From Arbacia lixula (taxonomy: Eukaryota > Echinodermata > Echinoidea > Arbacioida > Arbaciidae), in contig OZ022589.1 of the NCBI GenBank assembly GCA_963669155.1, forward strand, positions 13,074,848-13,138,847: a stretch of DNA of 64,000 nt, given 5' to 3'. Position 1 is the first letter of the stretch, and each line of letters starts with the position of its first letter. A program made the position numbers and the translations under genes. Below the pieces are notes generated by a model. It was not told where the DNA came from, did no database searches, and worked only from the letters and a program-made list of their open reading frames with translations. Positions 1 through 12,850 of this stretch are shown in pieces.

Positions 1-39
1 TAAAAGTGTCTAGGTATGTCACGACATTGCTCTTTCAAA

Positions 40-300
40 AGAAATTATGATATCAGTATGAAACAGAAGAAACGATACAAATGCAGAAGATGAGTTAGTG
101 TCACCTTTCGTTAAAGGGAGACATGTCCACGTTATTTAAAATCTATACTATTTTCTTTTCTTATTTATATTGTATCTTGTTCATAAAAATCATTATTTAT
201 ATCCATTACGTGTACTATTATTTTTAATGTGTATGCTGTGAGAGAACATGAGTATAGTTTTTATTTGAAGAAAACAAATGTCACGTAACGACGCTCGGTT
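40..300. repeat. Dispersed repeat shared with 24170-24440
   Basis: Shared blocks are AGAAGAAACGATA, GAGACATGT, ATCTATACTATTTTC and AGTGAGAGAACA-like text, all in the same plus orientation. One copy lies antisense in gene A and the other sense in gene B, so this is a dispersed element and not a shared ancestral intron. Confidence 0.55.
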
Positions 301-387
301 ACGCTAAGCAGCAGCCTTTCTCTATAAGCTGATCAAGGAATCGCCAATTATTGATTATTGATCAACGACGGCATGAAAGATACTTAC

Positions 388-3300
388 TAAAGCCGCACTG
401 GTCGACTGCCTCGTCCGAGCCGTCGGGGCAATCATCCCGATTATCACAGAGCTGATCAGATGGTATGCAGCTGCCATCGTCACACTAAACGAATACATTA
501 CACATATAGAGAGTCTGAACATTAATATCCAATGATATTGTTCCATGTACGACTCACACGAATATACATTTTCCAGCTGGAATATCCAAATTCATTATAG
601 GGCAAATACTGTACTGGGAAGGCAAAAAAGCCTTCAAAATGTAAGTGTTAGCAATATTCTTGCCAATGGTCTTAAATTAATGTATTGTCTATTTTAGAAG
701 CTTGCTGAAAGTTATTTGCCCTCAAATGATCCACATATGGAGTAATTAATGATTAATGATTAAATCCTCAAAATGTCCGGCCCGAACAATTTGAGGATTT
801 GTGATTTAATCACTCATTACTCCAAATGTAGATCATTTGAGGGCAAATAACTTTCAGCAAGCTTCTAAAATAGACAATACATGAATTTAAGACCATTGGC
901 AAGAAGTTTGCTAACAATTACATTTTGAAGGCTTTTTTGCCTTCCCAGTACAGTACATTCCCTAGATCAAAGTTATATCATTATCTGTTTATTTCATGCC
1001 CCGGCGGCCTGAAGCGCGCAAGGTAACTCGCTGTCCGGAGACGTGCAGGGCTGGGGTGTCGGATAGAAGTACCGTCGTAGGAAAGCCATTCGCTTTATAA
1101 ACAAATATATTTCACATTTTTACAATAAAAAAAAAGAAAAAGAAATCCTTGTATAATATATTTCTTCTAAAGAGCACAACGAACGACTTAAAATAATTAC
1201 CGGTAATAACGCAAAGCTGATCGCCGTTCACATGGTTAAAATATCAAATAGCAACATTATCAAGGGCATTCTCAAAATACCACCCGCCCCCGCCCCTTTC
1301 CCCCCTCTCATCACATTCATTCTACAAATCCTACATGCTGAAAGACATGGTGCCCCTTTTGCAGGTCAAAAAACAACGGAAATTAAAATAATCTGCATTT
1401 CAAATTTAAAGGACAGCAAACAAAAGAAGTTTTTTCTAATAAAATATCTCAGCTACACGCAAATTCACGCAAACTCTGTTTATGAAAATACACATCTTAA
1501 GATATAATTTCGATAATGATTGAATCCCACATTTCCGAAGAAATCCGGAAGTGAAGAAATTTGTTAATTGTGTAAGTAAGAATATTATCTTATATCTCCG
1601 TCTGTGCATCATTCAACAATTATTTATTTTAAAAAAAACAGTACAGGATCAGAAGTGGTGTTGCTCCGGTTAACTTTCTTGAAATTTGCAAAAAAAAAAT
1701 GTAATAAGAAACACACCTTCGAGAGACAAAACAGGGAATTAAAGATATTTCTTTCCAAGTTGACAGCAGCTAAATTTTGGTGCTGCGCATGGGACATCAA
1801 AGCATTGTAGTGATTGCGGAATGCTTTGGAAATTCATTAGCACGCTTTAGTATCCATACAGATGTTTGAATATATTATGCTCGAGTTGTTTCTCCTTTCT
1901 AACAAATCCATGTAGTGGGTAAACTATCAAGAGAACGCACGTGCATCTGTTTCATTTGCGCTTCGTGGCTGACGACGCACCATACGAAGACAATGAGCCA
2001 AAAGAGGTACAGAGCATGTTACCTGGAATTGATACTCTGAACAAGTTTCAACAATCACACAATTCCGAGCCCTCTCGTCCGCCTTGCCGTATGGGCAGTC
2101 CACCTAGAGGCAACCAAAGAAAAGTAGAGCTTTGTTATGATCACAATATGAGGTCTCATAACGCCTTAGTATTTTTTTTCCATAATGCAATCAATGATTT
2201 CTTCCTGATTGCCGAGCAACGAGTGAACTGTTCGTAGTGATTCAGTTTCAATTGACAGGTGATGGAATGCACGTTAAATATATTCGCTTTTGCTAGTTCG
2301 ATAAACGTGCACTTTCCGGCCCTCTGACACCACGGATAATAGTTTTCGGCTCTCTGCTAATGTGACGTCAGATGGCTCGGAGAGCGGAAAGTACTTTTTC
2401 CAGAGATAGGAATATCTTTGGTCACGTGCAGAGTCTTAAGCAATCAAAGGACAGGATTATTTTCATGAGGGCTACAAAGGCTTTTAGTAGCTAGTTTTTA
2501 TAACAAAACGACCTTCCCAAATAATCATCCAAACAAAGACTTAATATCGATGAATTTCACATATTTTCATTAAAGGTGCCGAAACGGTAGAAGGATAAAA
2601 GTGCGCGTGCAATGGTGGACCACTTACAACGCCGTTACAGAGCAACGTAGAAGATATACAGGTTCCATCCGGGCACTCAAAGAAAAGTGGCGGCTCGCAC
2701 GGACTCGTCGTCTGCGGCGTCGGTGGATACGCGCCACACGTGTCCGTAGTCTCGTCCTCTCCTCCCGCGCAGTCCTCGTACCCGTTGCATTTCGCCGATA
2801 CGGGTACGCACTCTCCGTCTTGGCACTGGAACTGCCCTGACGTGCATGACGTCACAGGGCAGCTCAGCTCATCCTCTCCTGAGGTGAAAATGCACATAAA
2901 CAAAGCTGATTAGAACGATGTCAGACAGTCGTATTATGTTAATAATTAGTGCTCGTTTTCGAAAACTCTCAATACAATCATGAACATGTTTCACGAAATC
3001 CAGTTTATTTCTTACTAAAACAATAGTTAAAGGGCTCTTTTGGGTAATTTCAATTTTCCCAAGAAATGTATGGCATACACCCAGTAGTAATAGGATAGCG
3101 TGCTCCATCCTCTAAATGAAACACTTGATTTTCATTCATTTACAGGATGGAACACGCTATCCCCTTTTACTGGGTGTAGCCTATGCCTAAAATTTCATTG
3201 TAAAATTAAAGAAATGTATTGCCAGCAACAAATGCCAATATTCGACAAATACAAAAGGCATCACCAACATAGTTGGCGGACACCATGTTCCTCAGAGTTA

Positions 3301-6300
3301 GGCACTTTAACATCTTTCTCTGGTCGCACCTGACATGCGTCTATGCGCTGCAGGGACAACTCACCCAATCAAGCAATTATGACTTTAACCAAAGAAAAAA
3401 ATGACCCCCAAAAAAGAAGACAAGTATGCCTAAATCAGGAGGCTCTAAAGGTCTTTAGTCCAACCTTACCAGTATTGCGGACACCGGCTCAATATGGCAA
3501 AGTATATGTGATGGCGTATTAAATGATACAGTACTCCTTGTAAAATGACATAGATCATGTTACCACCTACAGTCATGTTGAAATACATAAATGGTTACAA
3601 ACATTTTGGGATTTCTGCTATAACCTTCAATACAAATATGAAGAGCTTAGACTACCTAGTCGAGGACAATCCTGTATTCCATTACAGACGATTCCACAGA
3701 CACCTCCATACATACAAGCCACTGTGTTAGCCTCACTGCACAACGTAGAGGGCGGGATGGTTGGACACAAGTGCTCGTCCGATCCGTCACCACAGTCGGC
3801 CTATGAATAAAAAACCGAGAAATAAAAACCTAAAGATTATCGTGGTATGAATCAACAAGCGTGACAGGAATTGCTGGAGGTTTCATGTTCTGTTGTGTTT
3901 CTTGTATTTTTCAATCGTCTTATTTATTTGAATTGTTTTTCCCCATCATATATATATGTTCTCTTTTGAGAGGTGCGGGGGGGGGGGGGGGGGGTAGCAG
4001 ACCCTTTCATAAAAACGTATGAGTCTTCAAAATCAAATCTCTTTTCATAGGCTCCTCCACATTTGTATTAAGTGTTGATCAAACGTACAAGAATTCTTTA
4101 TGAAAACTTCATCATGTATGTGCACTATACTGTAATTTTGGTTTTACTATCCTTGTTCTGTCAGGTATGGGATGTCACAATCTGATGTGCTCTTGCATAT
4201 TGTATGTAGAAATTCGGAACTCAAAATAAGTTTAATCCAATTTGATTAGATTCGCAGTGACTGAAAACTGTCTAGTTTAGAGCAGGAGACGGTCCCTTCC
4301 ATCTTCAATGCACACACAAGTCTTTGGAGCACGCATTGTGGAAAATATAAAAGACTGACGCTGTACATGCTACAATACCATTAGGAAAGAAGAGTGTAAG
4401 GAAGAGCAGGCTACACAAAGTGCATGTGTGGGGAAGATGTCACATACAGTACCGCGTAGCGACATCCGGATGTGTGCATGTCCACTTCCGTTATTACACG
4501 CTAGTTCACTAGACCGGTAGTGGACATGACTGCAAACAATGTCCGAACGTGGTTATGCAGTGCATATTTAGACGACTTATCTCACCAAGTCATTGCAGAC
4601 ATAAGCTGATGGAATGCAATCGCCGTTGTCGCACTCAAACTCGTCCGCAGTGCAACCGCAATCGCCCTCGTCGTCGCCCAAGACACAGTTTCGTTTGCCG
4701 TTGCACCGCAGCCTTGGTGACAAACAAATCAGCGACACGTCACACTGGTAAAAGCCCGATGGACACTCGACTACGGGTACAACGTCGGGCTCGCAATCGT
4801 CTTCGTCCTCACCCCCGGTGCAATCGTTGATTCGGCCGTCGCAGCGCCACGAGCCTGGGATACACTTCCCGTCGTCGCAGCGGAACTCCTCGTCGCTACA
4901 GCAAGTCACCTCGTCCTCGTCTTCCCCTGATAAACGAGTCATATTCACAGCGCCTCCAAAATCAGATCGACTGTTGTAGTATCATGTCTATGCAATGAAT
5001 CTAAACTAATAACGTATGTGTATCGACAAACTTAAGTTGCGCGTGAAAGTGGAACAAATAGATACATCGTTGGTTCCATAAGTGGTAGTAATTACTTGCA
5101 TTGTTCACAAATTACAGAAACGTATAACAACCTATGAAAGTATGATTGATATCAAATGATGGTACAAAAAGCTCTTGGTTCGTTCATGTCCGGGGGTACC
5201 CTTTCAACTTTAAAGGAAAGGCCACCATGAAGTTCCATTGGTTTTAAATATAGCAGATAAATTAAAACATACAAATGAAGGTTTCACGCAAATCCTTCAG
5301 AGGATAAGAATGATATGGTCTCATGATTAAATTTGGTGACGTCACTTGCGAGCTGATTTCCCATAATGTCGTGTGCTGTATGATAAGGTAAATTGCCGTT
5401 TAATGTTTCTGTGATGAAGGGATCCATGTGTCTAATGACAACGAATGATACATCAAATGCACAATTAAAATGGTATTCATGGTATTATCCTTTTCAGATA
5501 TTGCAAATTGACCAAAAGAGTACACAACTTATTGCAGAGTACCTCTGAAGTAAAAGAAAAACTAATAATAATAATAAAACTAATAATTGAATAATTCATA
5601 ACGCTGTTATCCTGTGACGGATTTTTGTCAAACCTTCACTGATTTCTTTTATGGTTCTGTTTTTTTTTTATCATAATCAACTTAGCTTCCGGATGAACAG
5701 TCCCTTTAAAGAAGTGAAGAGAACTTAACTTACCTCCCGGGCAATCCGTGACGCCATCGCAAACCCGTGCCTGGGGTAGACACGACTGGTCAAGGCACTG
5801 GAAGAAGTCCTGGTCGCACGTCGCTGCGACCTCGTTACACCCTACCGTCTCGTCCTCCCCGTGTGGGCAGTCACTCTGCAAAGCACCACGAAACGACCAT
5901 TCACCCTTTCTATGCGTGTGACGCATAAACTGCAGCTCAAAGGAATTGGCACGGGTAAAGGAAAACGGAATAAAGGGAAGGAGCAGCAGTTCTAAACCGC
6001 GGTATATTTTGGCCACTTCAGCATGAAACACGATTGTTTTGAGGCTAAAGCATGTGTTTCATGCTGAACTGGACAAAATACACCGCGGTTTAAAACCGCG
6101 GCTTCTTCCTTTCTTTTCTTTCCCTTTACCCGTGTCAATTCCTTTGAGCTGTAGTGTATGACATTTTGTGGCCATCTGTAGAGAAATAACCCTACAGGAA
6201 ATTATTCATACACCGCCTATTACCGATAGAGAGTCATGCTAATGTATCCAAGGTACTAAGTGTCAATCAAAAAATTGTGGCACTTTTGAAAAATAATTGA

Positions 6301-8658
6301 AAATAAGTCACAAGTCAAATCAAGCTGAAACGGATACTTAATAAAGACTTAATACTTAATAAAGTTTTTAGAGGCAAGTTTTGTGACATTTTATTTTTTA
6401 CTTATGTTGAAATAATCCTATGTATATGTTATGAGATTGTCACTTTTGGACAAATTTGGATCAAATAATGTGTGTGTATCAGATAATTAATTCGGAACAC
6501 AACGAGACCCATTAACACATCTCAACCAACATGACCAAAAATTTCTTTTCTACCAAGATCATCATGTATTATTAATGACACTACGATAGCAGTTGCTAGC
6601 GGATTGACAGGTGTGATACACAATGCACATTGTTGTGTTCTGAATCAATTATCTGATACAAACAAAATGTTTAGGTCAAAATTTGTCCAAGAGTGAAAAT
6701 CTCTTTAAATATTCACAGGATTATTACGAGAATAATGAATGATGGATGATGAAATATCACGAAACCTATCGCGAAAAACGTTGACATCCCTTGACTTTAT
6801 GGGTCGAAAATAGTTTGATTCAAGTTGAAACTTATTCTGTCTTTCTCTCTCTCCCCCCCCCCTCTCCCTTACTCTTACTTACTTTAACACATAGTTTAAG
6901 TATTTTGATACATTATCATATCAGAGTGTTGTTCCTTTTTTTTTGTCAAATTGAGACTTTAATGCGGCAAACGAATGTAAAATTCGTTTTTAGTGGATAA
7001 TTTTACATAGATTAGTGGGAACTTACTTTTCTAATTTAGTAACGCTTAAATGTACCATACAAAATGCTTGTCTATGCGGTTTGGTATACTGTTTATTACG
7101 TCAATTAAATGGAATTGAGTATTTACAACCAATACTCAGAATTGTACTGTGCTCATATTGCAGGATGCATTTTGATTCATCGTGGACATGGCAATCAATG
7201 CAAACGAAATGGAACATCAAATCTGAACGAAATGTTCATACATAGGCATATTGTATATCAACAAAAATATATCATTATTGTGTACTAAAAAGCATTGAGG
7301 TAAGTTGCATAAGGGAAGAGACTGTATTTTCAAAGTTCTTGTTATAAACTGATAACCTAATGCATCGTGTTGCGTCGCGTCGCACTGCATCGCATCCCGT
7401 CGCGTCGCATCACATCGCGTCGCATTGCAGCGCAAAACCCTCACCTGTCCGTCGCACACCCAGACTGCGATGACGCAAGCGCCCGTGTCGCACCGGAACT
7501 CGCCGGCTCTACACTGGCTCTGGCTGCACCCGACCTCGTCATCGCCTCCCTGGCAGTCCGCCACCATGTCACACTGCCAGTAGTCGGGGATGCACCGGCC
7601 GCTTTGGCAGGCAAAACGGTCGCTGGAGCACTGGGCTACTAAGCAGTCGTCCTCGTCCTGGTGGGACAATATTGGATGGGAAACAGAGATAGTGGAAGAA
7701 AACCGAAAGAGGCGATAGATCGGGGAAGAAGCTGGGTGATAGGCTGATTGAAGTGATTCATGAACAAAGTTTTGATACCAAACATATAAAAGAGAACTCT
7801 ATGTGTAGTCCCGAAGGGTTTCCTGGTAACCATTTTGTGACTGAAGATACGGTTACATTATACTACACTAAAGTATTTAAATATCTACTCGCTTTGAGCT
7901 GGAAGTACGTGATGCGAACGGCATTGTCCAACCTAGGATTTATGAAGCATATGGAGAAAAAATCATATGAACTTGAAACTTGAGACTTGATATTTCTAGC
8001 TTTCTTTCAAATCAGTAGATCAATCATATCAAACATCGTCAGTAGGGACCAATTTTATTTTTAGTCCTGTGGTCCTCTCTCCCTCTCGCCTACCTCTCCG
8101 CCCCGGCAGTCGTGTGTGCCGTCACACACGAACTCAGTGAAGAGACATGACCCGTCGGGACAGATGAAGCCGTGGCACTCGACGGCCATACAAGCTTCGG
8201 CAGTCTCGTCGTAGTGGTCTAGGGCGCAGTCGTCCACGCCGTCACAGACCCGGTTGAGAGGGATGCATTCTTGACTGGTGTGGCATCGAAACCCAACTAC
8301 GTCCTGGCCAGGCGGCATGCAGGCTACAAGAAGAGGGTGCATGTTAACTCGAGGAAGTTTTAATGACATTGAGTCTCATCAGGCCCTTAATTAATGCAGA
8401 TTCATTGTACGCTTCTTCTAGTCACAAGATGATGCTTTACCAAGATTTTGATCCCATGTTCGAATCCGCTGATTCTCTGCCTAATATTTGCCTGGATTTG
8501 AAGCATTTGACGGACAGAAGCATTTGACGGACAGTCCCCACTGTCCTGTCTGACTGTACAAGAGTCTGAAGACAGTAATTAACATTGCATACAGAGCACA
8601 AGTCTGCGTTGAGTATACAATACGTGCACTTCAAACATGGAGCTATATGGCCTATGCA

Positions 8659-8692
<34 letters not shown>

Positions 8693-8787
8693 GTCTCTGT
8701 CTGTCTCTGTCTCTCGATCCCTGTCAATCCCTCTCCCTCTCGATCCCTCTCCCTTCTCCTCTCATTTCTCCCCTCCCTCTCCCTCCA

Positions 8788-8836
<49 letters not shown>

Positions 8837-10120
8837 CAATCTACTTACTTCCAAACGCATCCCTCTTGCTCAAGTCGAATTCATTTGGCACATGCACGGG
8901 ACGAGATGAAAGGGCCTGGAAGAAATCGGTTAGAGAGATGCATATTGGATTCAAAGTCTCCAACGAAGATTGTGAAAATCGCATGCATGTTATCGATTAA
9001 CTCTGTCTCATGGTCGATTTAATTTTATTGTGTCATTACCATATATCGTATCATTTGAATATATGCTTACTTCTCTGTCCAATCATACTTCATCTTTGAT
9101 TGTGCAATATGTAAGTTAATCAGGACGTCGGACAAAGTCGCAGAGTGTGTTAGTACTGTCATACAGTGGATTCTTTTGTTTTAAAGAGAATGTAATTAAT
9201 AAAGGAAGACAGTGTAATAAGAAAAATATATCAAACTTTAGAATTATGTTAATCTCAGATTTTGTATAAGGTGGCATTGTAGCCCCGTAATTCTTGCAAC
9301 TCTGCGTGACATGAACAGTTACTTATTAAAAGGTTTAACTTTTAACCTTGGCACACACTCTGATGTAGTGCATTAATCATGGTTGCACGCTCTTTTCACA
9401 AGTTTCTTATCCTGGTATGACCGATAACCTATTTTTTATACCGCCTATATTGACAACGCAACCAAAAAATAGTATTGATCCTACTTGACTTTTAAGTCTT
9501 TGTTAACGGGCTTATATTCTCCTGTACTAATGGGATTTGCCAAATTAAGATCATAACTATTTCAGGATTGCGGAACAAGATTTCCTTATCTTAAAGATGC
9601 AATGTGTTTTGAATAGTGTCAAATGGCCAATGAACGTTCACGCAACAGCATCAACATTGTTCAAACGCATTTCATGTGCAAAAAAAAACGGGGAAAAAAA
9701 AGAATTTAGCAACGTTTTATTTTTGATTTTGCTGCATATTCAAGAGGTCTGCGTACTTCATGATTGTGTAAGCATTACAAAAGATACCTCATCGGAAAGA
9801 TAAATTATCAAGCTGTCTTTGATACCACCTTATATATACGATAATGACGCAACTAAAGATATATGACCCTTCAAACCTGAGTTGCAAAACTTTTTTGAGG
9901 GGTTTATAAAGACAATACATTCTCACATACAAACACGCACATACACACCTACATTTGTAGTTGATTGAAATATAAGTGAATTCGATGAATTGTTACTTAC
10001 GGCTAGCTTCTTCGGGGAGCCCTGCCACCTGGCCGTACCCGCCTGCTCCACCGGCTTGCCATCACCACGTGACACCCACACCGATACCAAAGCCGCCAGC
10101 AAGCACACACACAGATGCAT
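388..10120 (-). CDS. Gene A: secreted LDLa-repeat protein, 5' part (gene runs off the left edge)
   Basis: Exons read on the minus strand: 10120-10001, 8323-8094, 7657-7445, 5875-5734, 4926-4586, 3800-3656, 2878-2628, 2103-2023, 484-388. From exon 2 on, every junction has AG/GT borders and matching phase, and LDLa modules broken by introns are restored on joining, for example CNGV|VDCPYGKADE and QFQ|CDDGSCIPSD. About 12 modules result, each with six cysteines and the acidic calcium-binding end (DC..GEDE or SDE). The module in exon 6 is degenerate (ACMYGGVCGIVCNGIQDC). No EGF, YWTD propeller or membrane segment is seen in the visible part. LDLa modules generally bind calcium and ligands outside the cell; the ligand here is unknown. 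The last visible exon ends in phase 1, so more exons lie to the left. Homologous to gene B, which is transcribed the other way. Confidence 0.85.
609..957. repeat. Inverted repeat of about 350 bp
   Basis: CTGTACTGGGAAGGCAAAAA on the left and TTTTTGCCTTCCCAGTACAG on the right; the arms pair over most of their length (GCTTGCTGAAAGTTATTTGC / GCAAATAACTTTCAGCAAGC). A related copy lies at 35693-35935. In the intron before gene A exon 9. Confidence 0.8.
3045..3215. repeat. Inverted pair of the SINE-like body
   Basis: The left arm has GCATACACCCAGTAGTAATA and GCGTGCTCCATCCT; the right arm has AGGATGGAACACGCTA and ACTGGGTGTAGCC in reverse. The same body occurs once near 28860-28915. Confidence 0.55.
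5195..5714. mobile_element. Fold-back element, family 4, diverged copy 3
   Basis: Shares GTGACGTCACTTGCGAGCTG, TGTGTCTAATGACAACGAAT and, at the right, GACGGATTTTTGTCAAACCT and AACAGTCCCTTTAAAG. It ends about 20 bp from the donor of gene A exon 4. A 3' half copy lies at 17515-17705, just before gene B exon 4. Confidence 0.65.
5929..6160. mobile_element. Palindromic MITE, family 1, copy 1
   Basis: Near-perfect fold-back of about 230 bp: GCAGCTCAAAGGAATTGGCA on the left, TTCCTTTGAGCTGTAGTGTA on the right, with a centre of GTTTCATGCTGAACTGGACA-like arms. It ends 54 bp from the acceptor of gene A exon 4 (5875). Confidence 0.85.
6260..6840. repeat. Dispersed repeat, family 5, copy 1
   Basis: TGGCACTTTTGAAAAATAAT, CAAATTTGGATCAAATAATG, TTCGGAACACAACGAGACCC and a tail with TGACATCCCTTGACTTTATG. 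A matching order of blocks is found at 10770-11275; tails alone occur near 28255-28315 and 63345-63415. Confidence 0.6.
7355..7440. repeat. Degenerate pentanucleotide repeat (GCGTC/GCATC)n
   Basis: CATCGTGTTGCGTCGCGTCG and on, about 16 units, starting within 10 bp of the donor of gene A exon 3. Confidence 0.8.
8656..8838. repeat. (CT)n microsatellite with (CTGTCT) interior
   Basis: Two CT blocks with CCCTCT-type text between; long open frames over it are artefacts. Gene A intron 1. Confidence 0.93.
10001..10120 (-). CDS. Gene A exon 1: signal peptide
   Basis: The ATG at 10120-10118 opens MHLCVCLLAALVSVWVSRG, a typical hydrophobic secretion signal, followed by a short polar stretch (DGKPVEQAG). 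I chose this Met over the upstream in-frame one at 10318 because the hydrophobic core then sits at the N terminus. A strong donor (GCC|GTAAGT) ends the exon in phase 0, but exon 2 at 8323 needs phase 1. Either a small exon lies between them unseen, or a weaker donor (GTAG|GTGTGT, exon end at 9949) is used, which restores the frame. Confidence 0.7.
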
Positions 10121-10461
10121 TACGCGAGCTTCTTCTTTTGAGTAACGCCTATTGACCCCAAAATTCTGAAGAGATTCTACTTGGTAACTCGAGGCAAGAA
10201 GGAAGCCAGGATTACGGAAAGAATTTATACGAATAATCTTAGTAGTCGATGCAGGTTTGTTCCGCCGGGATTGGTACGTGTTACCGTAACCACCGCACCC
10301 TGATAAACCGCCCTTCACTCGACAATCGTGTCACTGAGAGCATGGGGAAACAAAGCAATGCGCGTAGCACAGTCGGCAAAAATATGCCCTGATGTATTCA
10401 AATATATGAATGCTAATTTTGTGGACATGAAAAGAACATGCAATGTCACTCACCTGCTACA

Positions 10462-10690
10462 CTGCCCTACTCTGACAAAACGAAGCAAGTGACAAATCAC
10501 TCAAATCTGGGTTATTGGTATTCTTAGATTGTACCCAGCATTCCCTACATAAGGCCAAAATCTGGACAAGCAATATTCATCTTGCTGCGAGATATTCAAT
10601 CTAACATGATGCGGTATTGCACTGATGCAAGTGACAAGTGACATACACATTTTGCTCATTTACAAGAAGAGTCTCTTTTGTTAGATGCAT
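10462..10690. mobile_element. MITE, family 2 (CTGCCCTACTCTGAC ends), copy 1
   Basis: Left end ACTGCCCTACTCTGACAAAA. The inside (AAATCTGGGTTATTGGTATT and TATTCATCTTGCTGCGAGAT) matches the other copies in reverse orientation. The right end is eroded. Confidence 0.75.
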
Positions 10691-10769
10691 CCTTTTCTCA
10701 GATTAGAGCAATACACTTATCATAATTATGCAATTTGTCCGTGTGGGTCAAAGAGTCAGAAAAACACTG

Positions 10770-11275
10770 CACATACTATGCCAAGTTTTAAAAAAAATTG
10801 ACACTTTTGAAAACTGAGAAAAAAAAAAGTCACAACTCAGATCAAGCGGAAATTTAGACATCATAGAGTAAAATGATCTCAATTTTTTACACCAGATTTA
10901 GTGACATTTCATCAAGCATTTATTTTTTAAATAATTATCTACATATTAAATGAATTGTTAACTTTGGGAGAAATTTGGATCTCAAAATATGTATGTAGTC
11001 TGATACATACATATTTTGATTACTTTCATTACTTCAGAACACAACATTGCTCATTGTGTATAACAAATTTACCTGACAATCCACTCGCAACTTCCATCAC
11101 AATGTCATTGATAATTAATGAAGCATCTGGCAGGAAAGATCTCGTGGATTGACGTGTGCTGTGCACAATAGCATTATTACAGAATCCTTGATGAAATGTC
11201 ACGAAATCTGCTCCTAAAACCATTACAACCTTCGACTTTATGATGTATAAATTGTAGCTTCGAGTTGTAACTCAT
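10770..11275. repeat. Dispersed repeat, family 5, copy 2
   Basis: ACACTTTTGAAAACTGAGAA, AAATTTGGATCTCAAAATAT, TTCAGAACACAACATTGCTC and the tail TGTCACGAAATCTGCTCCTA, in the same order as at 6260-6840. In the A/B divergent promoter region. Confidence 0.6.
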
Positions 11276-12850
11276 TCTTGGGTCAAAAGAGTCTTTCTCA
11301 TTCATTTTACTATGTGAAAGGCGATGATGCATATCTTGATTGTTGAAGGGAAATTTCCTAAAACTTTTCTTCATAATTCGGTACCAATTTTCTCAGGCTT
11401 AAACGTGCATGTCTACTGGTCTCACTGAATTTGCCATGTCGAGCAATGTTAGACTTGCGTGATATGGCAATAATCTATCACGAAAGGTTGGAAAACACCA
11501 TTGTTTGTTAAGGAATGTTCTTACAGTATTCCATTAGTGCAATGATGGTAATTGTGTAGATTTATCCACGATTGTCAATGCTACTAATGGAAAATACTAT
11601 TTTCGTAATGTATGCAAATGTTATGCACGTCGTTCAAACAATATGTTACAAATTGCAACCCAAAAGCTTGTCCGAGGTTTGTCCAACATGCAACAATTAA
11701 TACATTTAGTGAGCATTCCACCCATTGAAAATTAATCAATAGATACAGCTGAATAAAATAATACATTACTTCGCAGTTAGGGGGGAAGTAGTGAATGCAT
11801 AACGAAAACGGTAATGTTCTTGGTCTCATTACGGGAGAGTTTGTCCAACCATGGACCTATCATGGATGGACTGCGCTCGGATAGACTTCCTTTGATCTAT
11901 GATGACCACCGCCTCATAAAAATTCAAGACATTCAGGTGTTTTAAACAATACGCTGTATTTCTAATGAGGCAGTGCCTTCCTCTGAATAACAAAAGAAAA
12001 TCTGTTTTGAGAAATATGTCAACCGTTCAGCCTTCGCTGGGAGTTCATAGCTGATCTTATTACACACACTGGGAATTAGTTTGGAGGTGAGCGAAGGGAA
12101 ATTTTGATAAAATTGTAGAAAGAATTTGGTCCGTAACGTTTTCGGACATCTCCGGACACGAAATCGACGTTGTTTCCATGGAAGGTGAAACACTCAATAA
12201 ACGATTTACAAGATATTTGTAAGAAAATATGATTGCCCAATGTGCGATATTGAGGCATTTTTCTGACATGTTTTCTACCGTATTCTTGATTTATCACAAA
12301 AACGACGCAACAATATAATCTGAAATTCACAGATTCGTATCATTATAAGATGTACTACTACTGCACATGTACTTCAGTACATGAAGTGGTTCTGAAATCT
12401 TCTGCGCATGCAGATTGTATATTCCTCTAAATGCATCCAAAATTTGTCTTGCATATTTGGCGGCGGTCATCACTGGATCAAAGAACCAAACGCGTAAAAT
12501 ATTCTATTGTGGTATCAATGATCGCGACTGGTGTATGAATAAATTACTCTTCGTTCCGACTCCAGTTCTAACACCTTCCTGGTCCAACCTAGCAACAACT
12601 CATAAGTGTCATCACATGATGAGAAAAAACAGCGAAGCAGGTGATTGGAATCGTTAATCTCTCGGCACCCAGAAAGGAATATTTGAATACGTTCTGAGAA
12701 CGGCCTAGCACTGCCTTCCTGTCTGTGCTGCGCGCGTGCAAAACCACACCCAAAGTTGATTGGTGTGAAAGAACCTTAGCGTTGAAGAGGAACATCCGAA
12801 TTAACAAAAAGGCGCAAAAGAAGAGGATAGATTTCAGGATTTTGGTAAAG

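Larger units (their letters stand above)
10121..12850. promoter_or_regulatory. Divergent intergenic region between genes A and B
   Basis: The two translation starts point away from each other across 2.73 kb, so this stretch must hold both promoters. On the gene A side a TATA-like TATAAAT lies on the minus strand at 10229-10223, about 105 bp from the ATG. On the gene B side an inverted CCAAT (GATTGG, near 12760) lies about 90 bp from the ATG. Both are weak single-motif calls. The middle holds a MITE remnant (10462-10690) and a dispersed repeat (10770-11275); no gene was seen. Confidence 0.4.

Noticed and set aside
40-300. Intron homology between genes A and B (shared block with 24170-24440)
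   Set aside because: The block lies antisense in one gene and sense in the other, in introns of different phase, so it is a dispersed repeat.
8437-8480. B-box-like GTTCGAATCC near 8459 as a second SINE or tRNA
   Set aside because: No A-box at the right distance and no similarity to the 28.9 kb unit.
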